From: Zea mays
Taxonomy: Eukaryota > Streptophyta > Magnoliopsida > Poales > Poaceae
Length of the DNA: 64,000 bases
Reading direction: 5' to 3'
NCBI RefSeq assembly: GCF_902167145.1
Contig: NC_050100.1
Location: 189,961,439-190,025,438 of the forward strand
Numbering within the stretch: position 1 is the stretch's first letter; every line of letters starts with the position of its first letter. Made by a program: the position numbers and the translations under genes. Of this stretch, positions 22,236-35,179 are shown one piece after another. A model generated the notes under the pieces. That model was given only the letters and a program-made list of their open reading frames with translations. It was not told where the DNA came from and ran no database searches.

Positions 22236-25200
22236 TGAAGCGCCCCAATCCTTTGGGACTCAAATGTGATACAATTACTAGTCCCAAGAGGCTAGTAAAC
22301 ACATTTATACATCAGATAGTTCCAGATCTACTTAAACGAGACAAACCTATAAAGGTGGTGATCAACTTTAAGAGTTGTTCCACAACTCGGGACATATCAT
22401 CAGAGTGGGGCTGAAGCAGCCCGATATACGCAGCGAAGCAAATCAGCGGTCCAACAGCCACAGGCAAGGTCGGGAACAGGCGTAACTCTTACCCGATCAA
22501 CGATCTCCTTCTCTGAAAAACAACAAATAAGCAGGGGTGAGTACTTACGTACTCAGCAGCCCAGCTTCACCCACGGAATGGGGAAATCAGATATAATGCA
22601 TAGAATATGTGGAGCTCAGAATATTTTGCAGAAAGAGCAATATTTGATGCAGGGTTATTTTGTAAAACATTTTATATTTTTTAAAGCGCATCCTCTCCCA
22701 AAGGAGCAGGAAGTTTTTCAATATAGAACAAATACCCGTGGACTAAACCGTCCAGGTATCGCAGCAGTTTCCCACTGGTTTTCATTTTCAAAAACAGCTA
22801 CTGGACTTCCCGTCCACCATAGCTCATGGCTCAACCGCTGGACCTTTTAAAACCACTTTTCAAAAGCGTTTTTGGAAAAAAACATTAATTGTAAAATCCA
22901 TGCCATGACTCATCCATGCATATTCGTGGACGCGGACTATTCGGATAGGTTCTAAAACTCTGCGTAGAGGTGTACACTTTACCCACTAGTCCGGTTTCTG
23001 CAATCTCACCGTCGTGAGATCCGAATGTCGAATCTCTCTTTCCTTGCACGTCCTTACCTTAGAGATTTTATTGGAAGGATTCAGGCCACCACCATGCCCA
23101 AACTGGACAAAACATTCCCCTCCTTATCCTCCCGGTGCTCCACATCCATCATAACCCTGGGGTTTGGACCATACAAGTTCAGATTGAGTGATTGCCCATA
23201 CAGTCTCGAGTGGTTGTACTTGATAAGAGTATAGGTAAGGAGTGATGACAAACCAGTCCTTAGGCGAGAGGGACAATCCTTCATGCTCACACCTAAACTA
23301 GCTGAGCCATCACCTTAGGCCCTCCCCTAAACCAGGGAGTCACTAATCATACCGCTCAAGGGTGATAAGGGTGACAACCCGTCATCATAGCCATTTTGAA
23401 AAACATTTTCTTTTGAAAACTCACACCTTTTCTCAAATCATTTGTGACAAAGACATCAAGGATTATAAAGATTTATTGCGGCAAAAGGCTAAGGCTGGGT
23501 GGCCATAATAACTTGTCTCAAAATCATATTATGCATAAAATAACATGCTGAGGGTTGTGGTTGAAAAAGCATTAGTAATTTATGCATCAAAGGGAGCCAG
23601 TGAGCTTGCCGTTGCTTTAACCGACGAAAGGGTGAGAGCTCACGGAACTGGCTTCTGGCTCCACCGCCTGGCGTAGACTTGCAGATCCGGCCTTTACGAG
23701 ACGGCACGAACGCTCCGATAACTATGCAACATGAACAAGCAAACATACAAACGAGGAAGTATATCATCAAATATTTAGTATAGTGGTCAGAATGGCGATA
23801 TATGGATGGGTAGAGTCTTGAGCAGAATCTGTGTCATGTGGGGTTGTAATATTACTGGTGGTGGAGCGGAGGTGCTTACCCGGAGGGTGGATTGGAGGCG
23901 AAGCGACACTATGCGCGTAGCCGGCAGAGTGGAGTAACTGAGTGGGTGGGGTGTTTGCCTTGACTGAGGGTGTTGAGTGTGTGGAGAGGGAGAGGGTAGC
24001 TGGGTGTATGTGGTGTAGTACAGTAGAGTTCACCGTTGGTGAGAATAGTGACGAATGAATCACCTGACTTAGTCTGAGTAGAGAAATTATAGGCAGAATA
24101 TGGGACAAGATTATTTTGGGGGTTTTCTGGAATATGAACCATGCTTAAGGGATGATATGGTTGGATAGGGAATAATTTGATAAGAATTTAGAAACAAAAA
24201 TTATTGGAATCTGAGTTTGGAAGCCTGGCTCGAAAGAATCCCAAAATTAAGCGTGCTCAACTTAGAGAAATCTGGGATGGGTGACCAGATGGGAAGTTCT
24301 TACTGGAAGGAAAATCACAATCACCGGAGTTCGTATGACTGAAATATTGGTCTGGTAGGTCTTAGGTGAACTAGACATCATGATGGATGAGTAGTTGAAA
24401 TTTGGGGTGACCGGATGATCGATGAATAACAATGATAAAAAGTAACGATGAATAGTAACGATAGATATCATCGATGAATAGTAACAATGATGAATAGTAA
24501 CGGTGGATAGTAACGATGAAATAGTAACGATAGATATCATCGATAAATAGTAACGATGATGAATAATAACGGTGAATAGTAATGGTGAGTAGTTCATATG
24601 AACGAACAATGAATGATGAATAGGTACTATGAATGAACGGACGAACGATCGAATTACCGGACGAACGAACGATCAGAATTTCGGTAGCATAACGGCAGAA
24701 CAAAGATTATTTGGACGACGATGAATAGGGACTATGAACGAATGATGAATCTATGAACGAACGGACGAACGATCGAATGATCGGACGAACGAACGATCGA
24801 AATTTCGACAACATAATGGCTGAACAAAGATTATTTGGACGAACGAACGGACGAACGATGAATAGGGACTATGAACGAACGATGAACGATGAATAGGAAC
24901 TATGAACGAACGAATGAACGATCGGAATTTTGGCAGCATAACGGTTGAACAAAGATTATTTGGACGAACGAACGGACGAACGATGGAACGATCGGACGAA
25001 CGGACGAACGAACCATGAACGATCGGACGAACGATCGAACGATCGGACGAATGAACGAACAAACTAAGAACTGGTGGACGAACGATCGAAGAACGACCGA
25101 ACGATCCTTGTGCTAGTGTGTGCTTGTGTGGGAGGTGGAGTGGGCGTGTGGGGGGAGGAGAGTTGCCATGAAATGGCTTGGGGTGGCTTGAGAGGAGACC

Positions 25201-25657
25201 CTTGCCCCTCTATTTATATGCTAGGTGAGGGGATTAGGGGAGGATGCGAGGATTAGTGGGAGATAAGCATGTATTTCTCTCGTATAAGTGAGATTAGCTC
25301 TTAGAGCTCACCGTATGACATCGGAGGCATACGTATACGTATAAGCATGAGGAAAATTATGACGAAAATATTTGTAGGGACTTTAAAAATGATACTGAAG
25401 GTATTTCTCAGGAGGAAAATATTTGGTGAATTACCGGTGGAATATTTGGGCAGTATTTCGGGAAAGAACTTTAGGGGGATCACTGGAGAAATATTTGTAG
25501 GATATTTTGAGGAGGATTTTGGAGAGAATATAAACCACTATATTTTATTTGTTGATATCAACTCGCAAACAAACATTTTTAAACGAAATTTAAAATTTAT
25601 TTTGAATTTAAAGCAAGTTTGAGAAAAATTCAAGATTTGAATTTTTGGGGTGCTACA
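22236..25657 (-). mobile_element. Solo LTR 1 of a long-LTR gypsy family (3,422 bp)
   Basis: On the minus strand it begins TGTAGCACCCCAAAAATTC and ends GGGGCGCTTCA. The flanks GTAGA (22231-22235) and GTAGG (25658-25662) are a 5-bp target duplication with one change. No gag-pol is present, so this is a solo LTR left by recombination between two LTRs. The TGTA-CACCCC start and a length over 3 kb resemble long-LTR chromoviruses such as the maize Tekay/dagaf group, but the family is not certain. It shares a conserved block (about 22980-23340) with solo LTR 2 at 39355-39760. Confidence 0.85.
24370..25110. repeat. CGAA/GATGAATAGTAACG-type degenerate array inside solo LTR 1
   Basis: The first half is made of diverged AATAGTAACGATG units. 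The second half is dominated by GAACGAACGGACGAACGATCG-like units with tetranucleotide periodicity. Copies are irregular in length. Apparent ORFs here come only from the short repeat unit. Confidence 0.85.
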
Positions 25658-28533
25658 GTAGGTAGCGTCCGATCGCGATCGGCGGGCCCGGTGGGATTGC
25701 GGATGTTATAAATCCAAGCCGTAGGAGTTGAATCCAACGCGTATAATGGCATACCGGTTCGCGGTGTTTCAGATCTAATCTGAAATGTTGGATTGTAATC
25801 GGGCGACTGTGGTGCAAGTGTATCCCTTCAGTCAAGCACGATTTCCTAATGAGTCCCTGAGGTTTCAATAAATTAATCTGCATCCCTGAGTAGTTATAAA
25901 ACCATTGCTCTCGGGTTCTTTTATTTGCGAATAAGACCCTGACCTTTACAAAAATAGAAGACGTCATCCAGTTGTGTATGAATTTGTATAAGTTAATTCC
26001 GGAATTCATTTTTTAAGTATAAAATTTAGTCTAGAGACTTATGTTTTTCAAAAATTCATTTTGAGAAATCATTTACAGTATAGAAATAATTCTGTAATAC
26101 TTAGAAAATCCATAACTCCTACGTTTTCACTCCGATTTGACTCGTTCTAGTTGCATTAGCTTTGTAATGAACTTGCCTACACACTAATAATAATAATAAT
26201 ATTTGTATCATCACACCTACTTTTATAATTGAGTATTTAACTAACCTCTGATTAGTTGGTTAATCAATCCAGTCAAAATCAACTTCACTATAAGTTGACT
26301 AAAATATTATCCCTACCTAATTTGCAACTTAGAATGAGGTTCACTTAAGTTAATTCTATGTAATATTTTTATCACAAGAATTATATTAATTAACATAGAA
26401 TATACGCATTTTCATCACCATAAGCTTCGGAAAATCGTATCTTCCTAACCGTAACTCCGATTTTAGTGGTTCTCAAATCCGTGATCTTGTAGTAACGTGT
26501 AGATCATTATTATGCTATTTATTCTCATAATTAGTGTGATGATAATTTCTCGTATGCATATATTTTGTTTGTATTGTTGCGAGTAGACGAGCAAGTGATC
26601 GAGGAACCCAAAACTCAGCAGGTGGAACATTCTGAGCAGGAGCTCGTTGATGGCAAGTTGTGCCCTTGATCACTCTTCTTTATCCAATAATGTTTCTATT
26701 AATCATTGTGGCATGCTCAGGTTAATTTTGATGGGACCTAATAGGTTACCCTAGTATGGTCTACTTTGCACCTTGCTTACCACTAAACTTTTGGGTAGTA
26801 TATGCTATTGCTCTATGTAGTTTTGGGTGTTAAGATACAAATTATTAATGATCATGTTATATACTGTCAATCGATTATTTACTATTCATGATAAGATTAT
26901 TATGTTAATTGGAACATGAAGCGACCACCCGGGAAAACAGTGCTACCACAAGGGTGGAATGGGACGCCCTTGGCAGATTAATTAGGAAAGCTAGTGTGAG
27001 TTAACCCTTTCCCGAAAAGGTGCAAGCTGGGTGGAGGAGTGCAGGTGTAGGGAGGTCCTCAGGTCAGACTATCTTTTTAGCTTTTCTGACGAGAGATTCT
27101 TATACCGCTTTCGGTTCGAAACCGTAGCGGGTTCTCTCCTCTAGGCTCTAGTGGAACTTTGTAAAGGCCTCACAGTGTATCCTCGCCTACTCACCTCGGT
27201 AGTGTTTAAAGGTCCCGATCAACCCAAGGTGACAAAGGGACACATATTGTGGGTAAAGATGTGCAACCTCTGCAGAGTGTAAAACTGGTATATCAGCCAT
27301 GCTCACAGTCATGAGCGGCTCAGACCCTCACATGAGTAACTTATGGAATTAAACTTAGTCTATCATTTGCATCGTATTGTGGTTTTTATTATTAATTGTG
27401 ATCTCTTATTTTATTGGGATGGTATTTACTTATACTTAGTAACTGCTAATAAAATTTGACTAACTTATTAAAAGCAATGGTGTGCCTTAACAATTATTTA
27501 TTGATTAACCTTACACTATACATGAGCCCCCACCGTAAAGTGAGCTCATGCACATTATTCTCCACACTTCCTAGGCGATGAACATCCGTGAGCTCACTCT
27601 TATAATAAAACTCCCCCACAGGTGAAGAGTAGTGCCACCCAAGGAGGAATATTACGACGTGTTCGACGAGGTCGAGGTGTTATCTCCCAGTCAGCTTGAT
27701 GGCGCCAAGGGATAATAATAATATTAGTTTGTTCTATTTATTATCAGTTATTTTGTAATAGATTTCGTTATGTAATAAAGATTGTGACATTCGTCTCTAT
27801 ACATTGAGTCATTATATGTGTTGATCTTGTTTGGCGCACATATAAAACACACCCGCATTTTTTAAATTATGTGTCAAATCTAAAGTTACTAAGTTTTTTG
27901 TTCCTTTCTCTCTTATTATTCCATCTGATTGGTTTTGTGAGAATCTTTGCGTTTTTAAGTTAGAGACTATTTTGGGGTCCCTCTATGGGTTTGAATTAGT
28001 CTTTAGATCACTAAGATCCTCTGGTTTGCACAGTTCTTGATCGTGGATTGATCTGAACTCATTTTGATAAAAAGCAAAACCCCAACTAAACCCCAAGTCT
28101 GTTTGGTTTTTCCGATCTACGATTGAATTACAAATCTGTTTGAGTACAAATGGACACCTTGAAAACTCAATTGTCAACGTGTGTGCAAAATTTTAGCTTC
28201 ATCGGAGTCCGTTTGGATTGATTCTGCATTCGAAAACTGAATTTCGAGTGTTGAAAACAGTATTGAGAGCGATACGGTTTGAGTCGTTTCGGACTTTTTG
28301 GTGTCTGTTTTGCAATCCATTTGTTTCGCTGGTCTTGTAAGAGTCCTAAAAATATTTTGAAAATATGAAACCAATAGTTGGTTGGTGTGGTTTTTTATTT
28401 GAGCAATTCCTTCATTTTTATTGAAATTTTGTGCTCAAGTTCCTGTTTTTGAAAGACAAAATTTTGTTGGCTCCTATTCACCTCTTTGGTCGCCTGTATG
28501 ATCCTTGGCTCACGGACACCTAGGGCCATAATA
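25658..28533. other. Decayed repeat-like intergenic DNA
   Basis: No sustained coding frame is present. Short exon-like fragments occur near 26590-26655 and 27625-27705, separated by stop-rich, AT-rich sequence with TAA microsatellites (26186-26203 and 27714-27726). The block at 26920-27350 has the look of a retrotransposon LTR or leader, and sequence near 27860-27875 could be a worn LTR end (GTGTCA), but I cannot define borders. Confidence 0.35.
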
Positions 28534-28712
28534 TTCCAAAGTGTATAATTACAGGTTCAAATCGGCTACCTCTTAGATAACATAGTCGCGAGCAGCATAG
28601 ACCAAATGGTTAACTTTTTGTCGATCGATGGATTCCAAAGTGTAAAATTACAGGTTCAAATCAGGCACCTCTTAGATAACATAAGAGCGAGCAGCATAGA
28701 CCAAGTGGTTTA
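28534..28712. repeat. 99-bp tandem duplication, second copy interrupted by a MITE
   Basis: Copy 1 (28534-28632) and copy 2 (from 28633) share TTCCAAAGTGTA, ATTACAGGTTCAAATC, CACCTCTTAGATAACATA and GCGAGCAGCATAGACCAA. Copy 2 breaks at 28712 and resumes at 29241 with CTTTTTGCCGATGGATT. Copy 1 therefore shows the undisturbed site. Confidence 0.92.
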
Positions 28713-29237
28713 GGGCCTGTTTGTTTACCCCCATAGATTATATAATCTGGATTATTTTTGGAGGATTATATAATCTGAATTATATAATCTGAGTAGTCCT
28801 ATTTGTTTACCCAGATTATTTGAGTTGTTAATAGGATTCTTTTGTATGAGGAAGACAAGAATGCCCTCTATATTTGTACTAGGTTGAAACTCATATATGA
28901 AAAAAAATAATTCAATTGGCATCGGCAAATATTGCATTAGCAATATTATCACGGAAGGCATTCATGTCATCTTCTTCATCCCAAATTGATTAGTACTAGG
29001 CGCAAAAACGATTCGGTGGATTATAATGGCAATGGTGGGTAATTTCTAGAAAACTTGAAAGGGTAGTGGGGAAGTGGGAAAAAATAATCTGAAATAAGCA
29101 CCTCCTCACTTGCTTATGGATTATCATAATCCAAGGGGTTAGATTATATAATCTGGACAAATAAGCTGGACTGTTTGTTTGACTCTTAGGATTATTTAAT
29201 CCAGATTATATAATATGTGGGGTAAACAAACAGGCCC
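28713..29237. mobile_element. Tourist-like (PIF/Harbinger) MITE, 525 bp
   Basis: It has perfect 19-bp terminal inverted repeats, GGGCCTGTTTGTTTACCCC at the left and the complement at the right, with extended similarity inward (ATTATATAATCTGGATTA). The 3-bp target duplication is TTA (28710-28712 and 29238-29240), the signature of PIF/Harbinger transposition. No transposase is encoded. The tandem-duplicated neighbour at 28534-28632 provides the empty site. Confidence 0.95.
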
Positions 29238-30373
29238 TTACTTTTTGCCGATGGATTCGTAACAACATCAGTTTTAAATTACCTCCACACCTTGCAATTA
29301 AAGGGTGGTGTTTTCTACCTTTATTTTAAGTCAAACACCATATAAAGTTTAACTAAGTTTATAAAATACACATACATATAATATTAAATAAGTGTTCTTG
29401 AATTCATCAAATTATATATTAATGTCAAATGCGCTGATACTCTTTACTTAGTTGAACTAATATAGTTTTGCTTATAACAAAATTAAGATGCCACTTTATG
29501 GGACGGGAATAATAGTTTTCTATCGAAATTGGAGATATTACAATTTCTATCTTCAAACTAATTTCGTTTCTAGTATATACTTCATATAACAAATTGAACT
29601 CTTATAGGCTATATATTTGTGAAAATGAAAAAGATCTTTACACAAACACTTTAGGACAACTATTACTTTTATAAAAAGGAAACGCATAATTAGTGCGCAT
29701 GTGTATACATACGGAATACTCAATTACCGATTACCGATAACTTATATTATGGCCACTTTGAGTTACCATAACAACTATACCAATTTACAAGATTCTTGTA
29801 ACTCTTTCTAAACGATTTATTGTAACATTATATGATGGTATACTAGTAGTAATTAACACACCATAAATTTGTACAAACATTATATATATTATATGTCTAT
29901 GAACAGAAAAATTGTCAAACCCTAGTAGAAACTATATAATTATTTATGTAAGCTTTAACATTCTTTGCTCTGCTGAGTGAGATGGCACAAACGAATCCAA
30001 TAGTAGCTTTGGGGTGTGTGTGTGTGGGGGGGGGGGGGGGGTTGCATAATTAATTGCCCGATGTGCTGGTTTTTATAAGTATGGTGGATCCGCCAGTGAA
30101 CCATGTTGCATTGCACGTAAGAGCTACTTGTATATATGTTATTACGTCAATACAATATTCCCTCTATACAATAATAATACAGAAAATGCAATCACTCTAT
30201 CCTCCAAATATACACGACCAGCAAATATTTAGTTTCAGATATGACATATATGAGCTATAGAAATTAATTAACCACTTGCTATTTTGGACGCTTCACAAAC
30301 TTGGGCAGCACTCAGCAGACTACGCTTATTGATTTAATTAAAGTACACACAAGTATTTTAATTTTCTACCAAC

Positions 30374-30606
30374 TACCCCCTGCGTCCGAAATAAGTATTA
30401 CCTCCATTCTCGAATATTTGTCGTCTGTAAACCGCGACAATAAAAAAGAACGGGAGAGTATTTAGTTTAGCCTTTGATTTTTATGTCTATTTCCGAATAT
30501 ATAGATGATGATAAATCTAGATACATGTGTAAACCCACATACATCAGGTATTGTATCAACCTATTAATTATATAAAACGAAATTTAATTTGGGACAGATG
30601 GAGACT
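30374..30606. mobile_element. Stowaway-like MITE containing a smaller Stowaway-like element
   Basis: Outer ends read CCCCCTGCGTCCGAAATAA and, at the right, TTTGGGACAGATGGAG, the typical CTCCCTCCGTCCCAAAT type. At 30401-30460 a second short element with ends CTCCATTCTCGAATATTTGTCG-like and GACAATAAAAAAGAACGGGAG sits in a TA-rich site. Borders are approximate. Confidence 0.6.
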
Positions 30607-31654
30607 ATACTTCTATCATTCTCTCCCAATAATTGAGGCTATGTATATCTGCATCTTCCAGTTTTCTATGTGTGAATGAAATTATTAAATTGTGTCGTTG
30701 CTTTAAACATACACTCCCCGCCGGTCACGAATAACTGATTCTTTTGAGTTTGTCTGAAGGCAACTTTCTAAAAAGAACACTTGATGAAAGTTCAAGACAC
30801 AAATCTACTCATACATATTGTGCACTATTCAAATTCAACATGCAAAAGACATTTTGTTGTCAAAATTTAGAATGTATATGTATGACTTTAGTTCATACTA
30901 CTCCATTTATTTCTCATACAAGGAGTAATATAATTCCCGGTACAGCTACACATGGTGTTGGCATGGACAGGAAACATATCATATTTGAATTATCACATAT
31001 GGAGGAACTTTGAACTTTGTAGTTTTTTCTATTACAGATTGATAACAGCTTAAGAAAGTAAACACCAAAATATCACTTCACTTAAATATATTATTATGCT
31101 CAGAGAAAATTTATAGACCTTACATATTATTTAGCATTTAAATATGCGTACACATAAGAAGCTAAAACTTGTCGGTCAAAATCAGCAAATAGCACGAATT
31201 AATAAGGAAAAACAGTATATAATATAACCATATCATAAGCTTATAATAAAGTTGACAAAACTCAATTATTACAATCTAAATATTTGATTTAACCGAGGTC
31301 AATTACCATGAGTACAAGAATCAATACCTTGCTTAAGTTTTCCCTTAGTCAAAGAAAATAGTCACATTTGATAGATAATATCTCTTCCAATTGAAATACC
31401 ATCATACCATATAAAGTAGTGCTACCACATTTCTGATTATAGTCCAAGCAATGAGTTATAGAAAGATAAATGGAAGTTTATTGTCAATTTTGAGGTAAAC
31501 CATTGGCTTAATAAAGCATCCAGAGAAATACAATTTTAGGCTGGCGTTACTCTAGTTTGTGCATACATGATCCGGGTAGCCAATTGTTGTACTTTATTTT
31601 AAAATCATGTAACGACGGGCTATGTGAAATGCACTTTTACCGTGTTCAATATAT

Positions 31655-31736
31655 TTGATACTTTCTCGAATATTTATCATCTGCTAGTTCATTTTTTAAT
31701 TAAATCGCGACAAATAAAAAAAGAACGGAGCGAATA
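31655..31736. mobile_element. Small Stowaway-like fragment
   Basis: The left half ACTTTCTCGAATATTTATC and right half GACAAATAAAAAAAGAACGG are inverted relatives of each other. They match the inner element at 30401-30460 and the one at 47655-47732. TA target sites are plausible but not distinct. Confidence 0.5.
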
Positions 31737-31785
31737 ATTTTTGTAGGATTTCAATATGGCAGATGTCTCATTTTTCATCGAAGTA

Positions 31786-33181
31786 CACAACCGGAATCCG
31801 GCTTTTTGCCGAGTGCCAAATGATTTGCCAAGTGTTTTTCGGCGCATGCCGAAGGCCAAACAAAAAACACTCGGCCAAGGGTTTCTTTGCCGAGTGTTTT
31901 TTTTTGAAACTCGGCAAAAGCTCTTTGCTAAGTGTTTTTTTCCAACACTAGGCAAAGGTAATTTAAAAATTGTATTTTGAAGCAGTAAATTAATTCAAAT
32001 AAAAAAGATTTCAAATATAAATTTGTATAATGCATCAAGATGTACCATTTATATTTTGAACATTTCTTTATATGATAACATAAAAGTAAATTTGTTCATG
32101 AAAACTATATCTCTCTCGTAGTTTATGAAACTAATACAGAGATACATAAGATTTATGAATAATGTTAGAACCAACATATCAGATAAATAAATGATCAAAC
32201 AACCAAAATAAACTTTGTAGATCTTGAGAAGTTATAGAATTTTATAGTTGGCAACTTTTTGATTTAAAGTCATCTTGTCAATGAAAACTATGTCTGAATT
32301 TTAAAAATTCAAAATTCAAAATTTCAAAACGACCTCAAATGGAAAAACCACCAAAATCAAAGTTGTAGGTATTAAAAAGTTATGAAACTTTATAATTGAC
32401 AACAGTTTCGTTTGAAATCATCTTGTCATGCAAAACTTTATTTCAATTTAAAAAATTCGAAATTTTGAAACAACCTCGGATGGAAAAACCACCAAAATAA
32501 AAGGCTGTAGGTCTTGAATGTTATGAAACTTTATAATTAACACATTTTTATTTGAAATCGTCTTGTCATAAAAAATATGGTTGAAGTTTTAAAATTTGAA
32601 ATTTAAATTTTGTAAACAACCTCAGATGAAAAAACTATCAATATAAAAGTTGTAGATCTTGAAAAGTTATGTAACTTTACAGCTGACAACATTTTCATTT
32701 ATATTCATTTAGTGCCTTAAATAATCAATTTACTCTTGATTTGTTATAATACATGGGGAAGAAAAACGTAATATAGACATTAGTGATATAGTGGTGTAGT
32801 GGTAGAGTAATTTACGCGCGAGAGCGATTGCGAGTTTGAATCTCGCCGGTCACAAAACACGTAAATTCAGTCAAAAAATGATGAAAAATGATAGAACGAT
32901 GAGTAGAGAAATGGTGATGGTTGGGGTTGTTCCTCTAATTTTAAAAATGTTTTGTTGTTTTTTTTATATTTTGCGATTCTTAATTTATCGAGTGATTTTC
33001 TTTGCTGAGTGTTTTTTGATACTCGACAAAGTCTTTGGCGAGTGCCCAAAAAAGTACTTGGCAAAGAACTATTTGCCGATAAATTTTTTGCAACTGTAAC
33101 ATTTCGCAAAGTATTTGCTGAGTGTAAAAAAGTCTTTGCCGAGTGTTTGAGACACTCGACAAAGATGACAGTAGGACAGTG
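31786..33181. mobile_element. Non-autonomous CACTA element (1,396 bp)
   Basis: The left end is CACAACCGGAAT, a variant of CACTACCGGAAT. The right end reads AGTAGGACAGTG, the worn complement. The 3-bp target duplication GTA is present on both sides (31783-31785 and 33182-33184). Many subterminal copies of TTTGCCGAGTGT and its complement lie within 200 bp of each end, as in CACTA (En/Spm) elements. The AT-rich interior has no transposase and is related along its length to the element at 55886-57961. Confidence 0.9.
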
Positions 33182-35179
33182 GTACGTGCTTTTCATACTT
33201 TATGTTTACTCCCTTCATTTTAAATTGTTAGTTCTTATTATCCTAAATCAAAATTTTCTAACTTTGTTAAATGTATAGAAATGTGAAAATTTACAAAACC
33301 AAATAATTGTGTTATCGATGCATATTTGAGGTTTGATTTTCGAAGAACCCAATAAGATAACTTAATTATGAAAATGCGCAGTAGTTTGTCTTGTGTTAGT
33401 ACAAGTCAAAATGCTAAATTTTCTGTAAAGTCGTAATTAAGAGTATGTAAGTGGGACTGTGGGAGTATGCTAAAAATGTACGTGATTATACAGATTACTA
33501 TATAATTCTACAAATCTTTTTGCTAGTATGGCTTAGTATTTATCCTTCAAAACATTGAGAAAACTAGAGAACCGTAAAATCATATCAAACAAGGCACATG
33601 CATTTAAGTAACTAAGTAATTATAATTCTCTATAGTAACAACACACATGAGCACATAAAATGAAGACTAAGAGAGGAGACAAACCAACAATGTTCAATTT
33701 ATATGTGCAAACATAAATGGATGATTCTGAACGTGCAAATCCAGCCACTATATATATTGTATCTTAGCCTAATGATAAACTATGAGTAAGTTCAAGAGCT
33801 GCTTCTAACCCAACATTTTACTAATCTAGCTAGTTATAGTCATATATAAAATCCCATTATTATCAGATCACCAAATGATTGCTTGGAGATTGCAAATAAT
33901 TAAAGAGCTTTTTTTTTATCATGTTAACATATAGATACTGCAGACTGCATTCAGATGGGTAGCAGCACTAGTTTGTTGCATGCATGAAATCAGGAATCAG
34001 AGACCAGGCAACCAATGAAATCCTGTGTATATGTATGTCAAAATGTACTACCAATTTTAGCAATGCAACCATGCAGCTCGACAAGAGATAGAGCCATAGA
34101 TATGAAGCTGCTAATTACAGTGAATCAATGAACATCTCCTTATTTGGCCGCACCCTACTAAACTAATTCATGGTGCTAGACAAGAAGCCGGAGAGGTAGC
34201 TAGTGCAGTGGCACACACAGCACAAACATATTACAACTATTCATCCATTGGACCTCCTATGGGCGTCACTGCAGCTGGAGGGTAGCGAAGCCGGCCGGCC
34301 AGCCGGCAGCCTGACCAGTGGCACGAGCGCGCTAGAGAAGAACAACAGTTGCACCCTATTCAACCGTCAGACAAGATCTAGCAAGATATGCACCGAGCCA
34401 ATGGGACGGAGGATGGCATGCAACAGTGCGCCGCGACAGTACCATCCACGATCCGGCTCGATCGATCAGTCCGGCCATGCCCGTTGTCACACTGCTCAAT
34501 GGTGCAGTGGGTGGAGCAGTTCCCGGGCTAACGCGCGGCGCCGATCGATCGAGCGCAATCGCACCAGAAAAAGGAAGCGGCACAGGAATCAGAACTAGAA
34601 AGAAAGCCAAAGATCTGGATGCGTCAAATTTGTACGTCCTTGATGGGACTTGGCACCCGCGAAGAACTGCAGAGGAGAGAGGGGATGGCCATATCCCGGT
34701 ACCCGCGCTGGCTAGCTCTCTCGTCCTCTCTCTGTACTATGAATCGAGGACACGTACGTATGTACAATGAACCGATACACAAGTATGCAAGTCCATCTTC
34801 GTTCATCTCTACAATGAGCAGTACTGAATGAAAAGCATATATATATAGGCTTCAATTCAATGATCCAATGATAAGATTTGCTTCTACAAGCAAATTAAAC
34901 TGCTTGAAACGAAAATAAGCGGTAGCTAGGAACTGAAGCGTGTAGCAGGAGAGAGAGAGAGAGAGACGGAGAAGAAGAAATAACAATGTAGCACGGCACA
35001 CGATCGGTAGAGAGAGTCTAAGCGAAGAAGAAGCAGCACCAGCAGCGCGAGCAAAACGGTAGTAGCAAATAAACCATGCATGCATGCACCGGCAAATCGA
35101 TCGAAACCTACATAAAATATGCTCAGTCCGGCCGGCATACCAAATGGGGTGCGTGTGTCGTAGTACTGTTCCTCAGGCC
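33182..35179. other. Intergenic DNA downstream of the ALOG gene
   Basis: No second gene recognised. The last few hundred bases probably include the 3' UTR and terminator of the minus-strand ALOG gene. A GA-rich tract lies at about 34951-34971. The GC-rich block at 34270-34610 has short open frames without known motifs. Confidence 0.45.

Larger units (their letters stand above)
29254..31785. other. AT-rich intergenic DNA
   Basis: No gene recognised on either strand. It contains a (GT)n tract at 30014-30025 running into 16 G residues (30026-30041) and small Stowaway-like elements listed separately. The rest is stop-rich. Confidence 0.5.

Noticed and set aside
24262..25062. Minus-strand ORFs rich in Ser, Ile and Arg
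   Set aside because: They arise from the short-period array in solo LTR 1 and show pure repeat composition.
31756..31980. ORFs with Cys/Arg-Val repeats at CACTA ends
   Set aside because: The apparent Cys-Arg-Val repeats come from the subterminal TTTGCCGAGTGT motif read as protein. The same occurs at 55881-56145 and 57629-57906.
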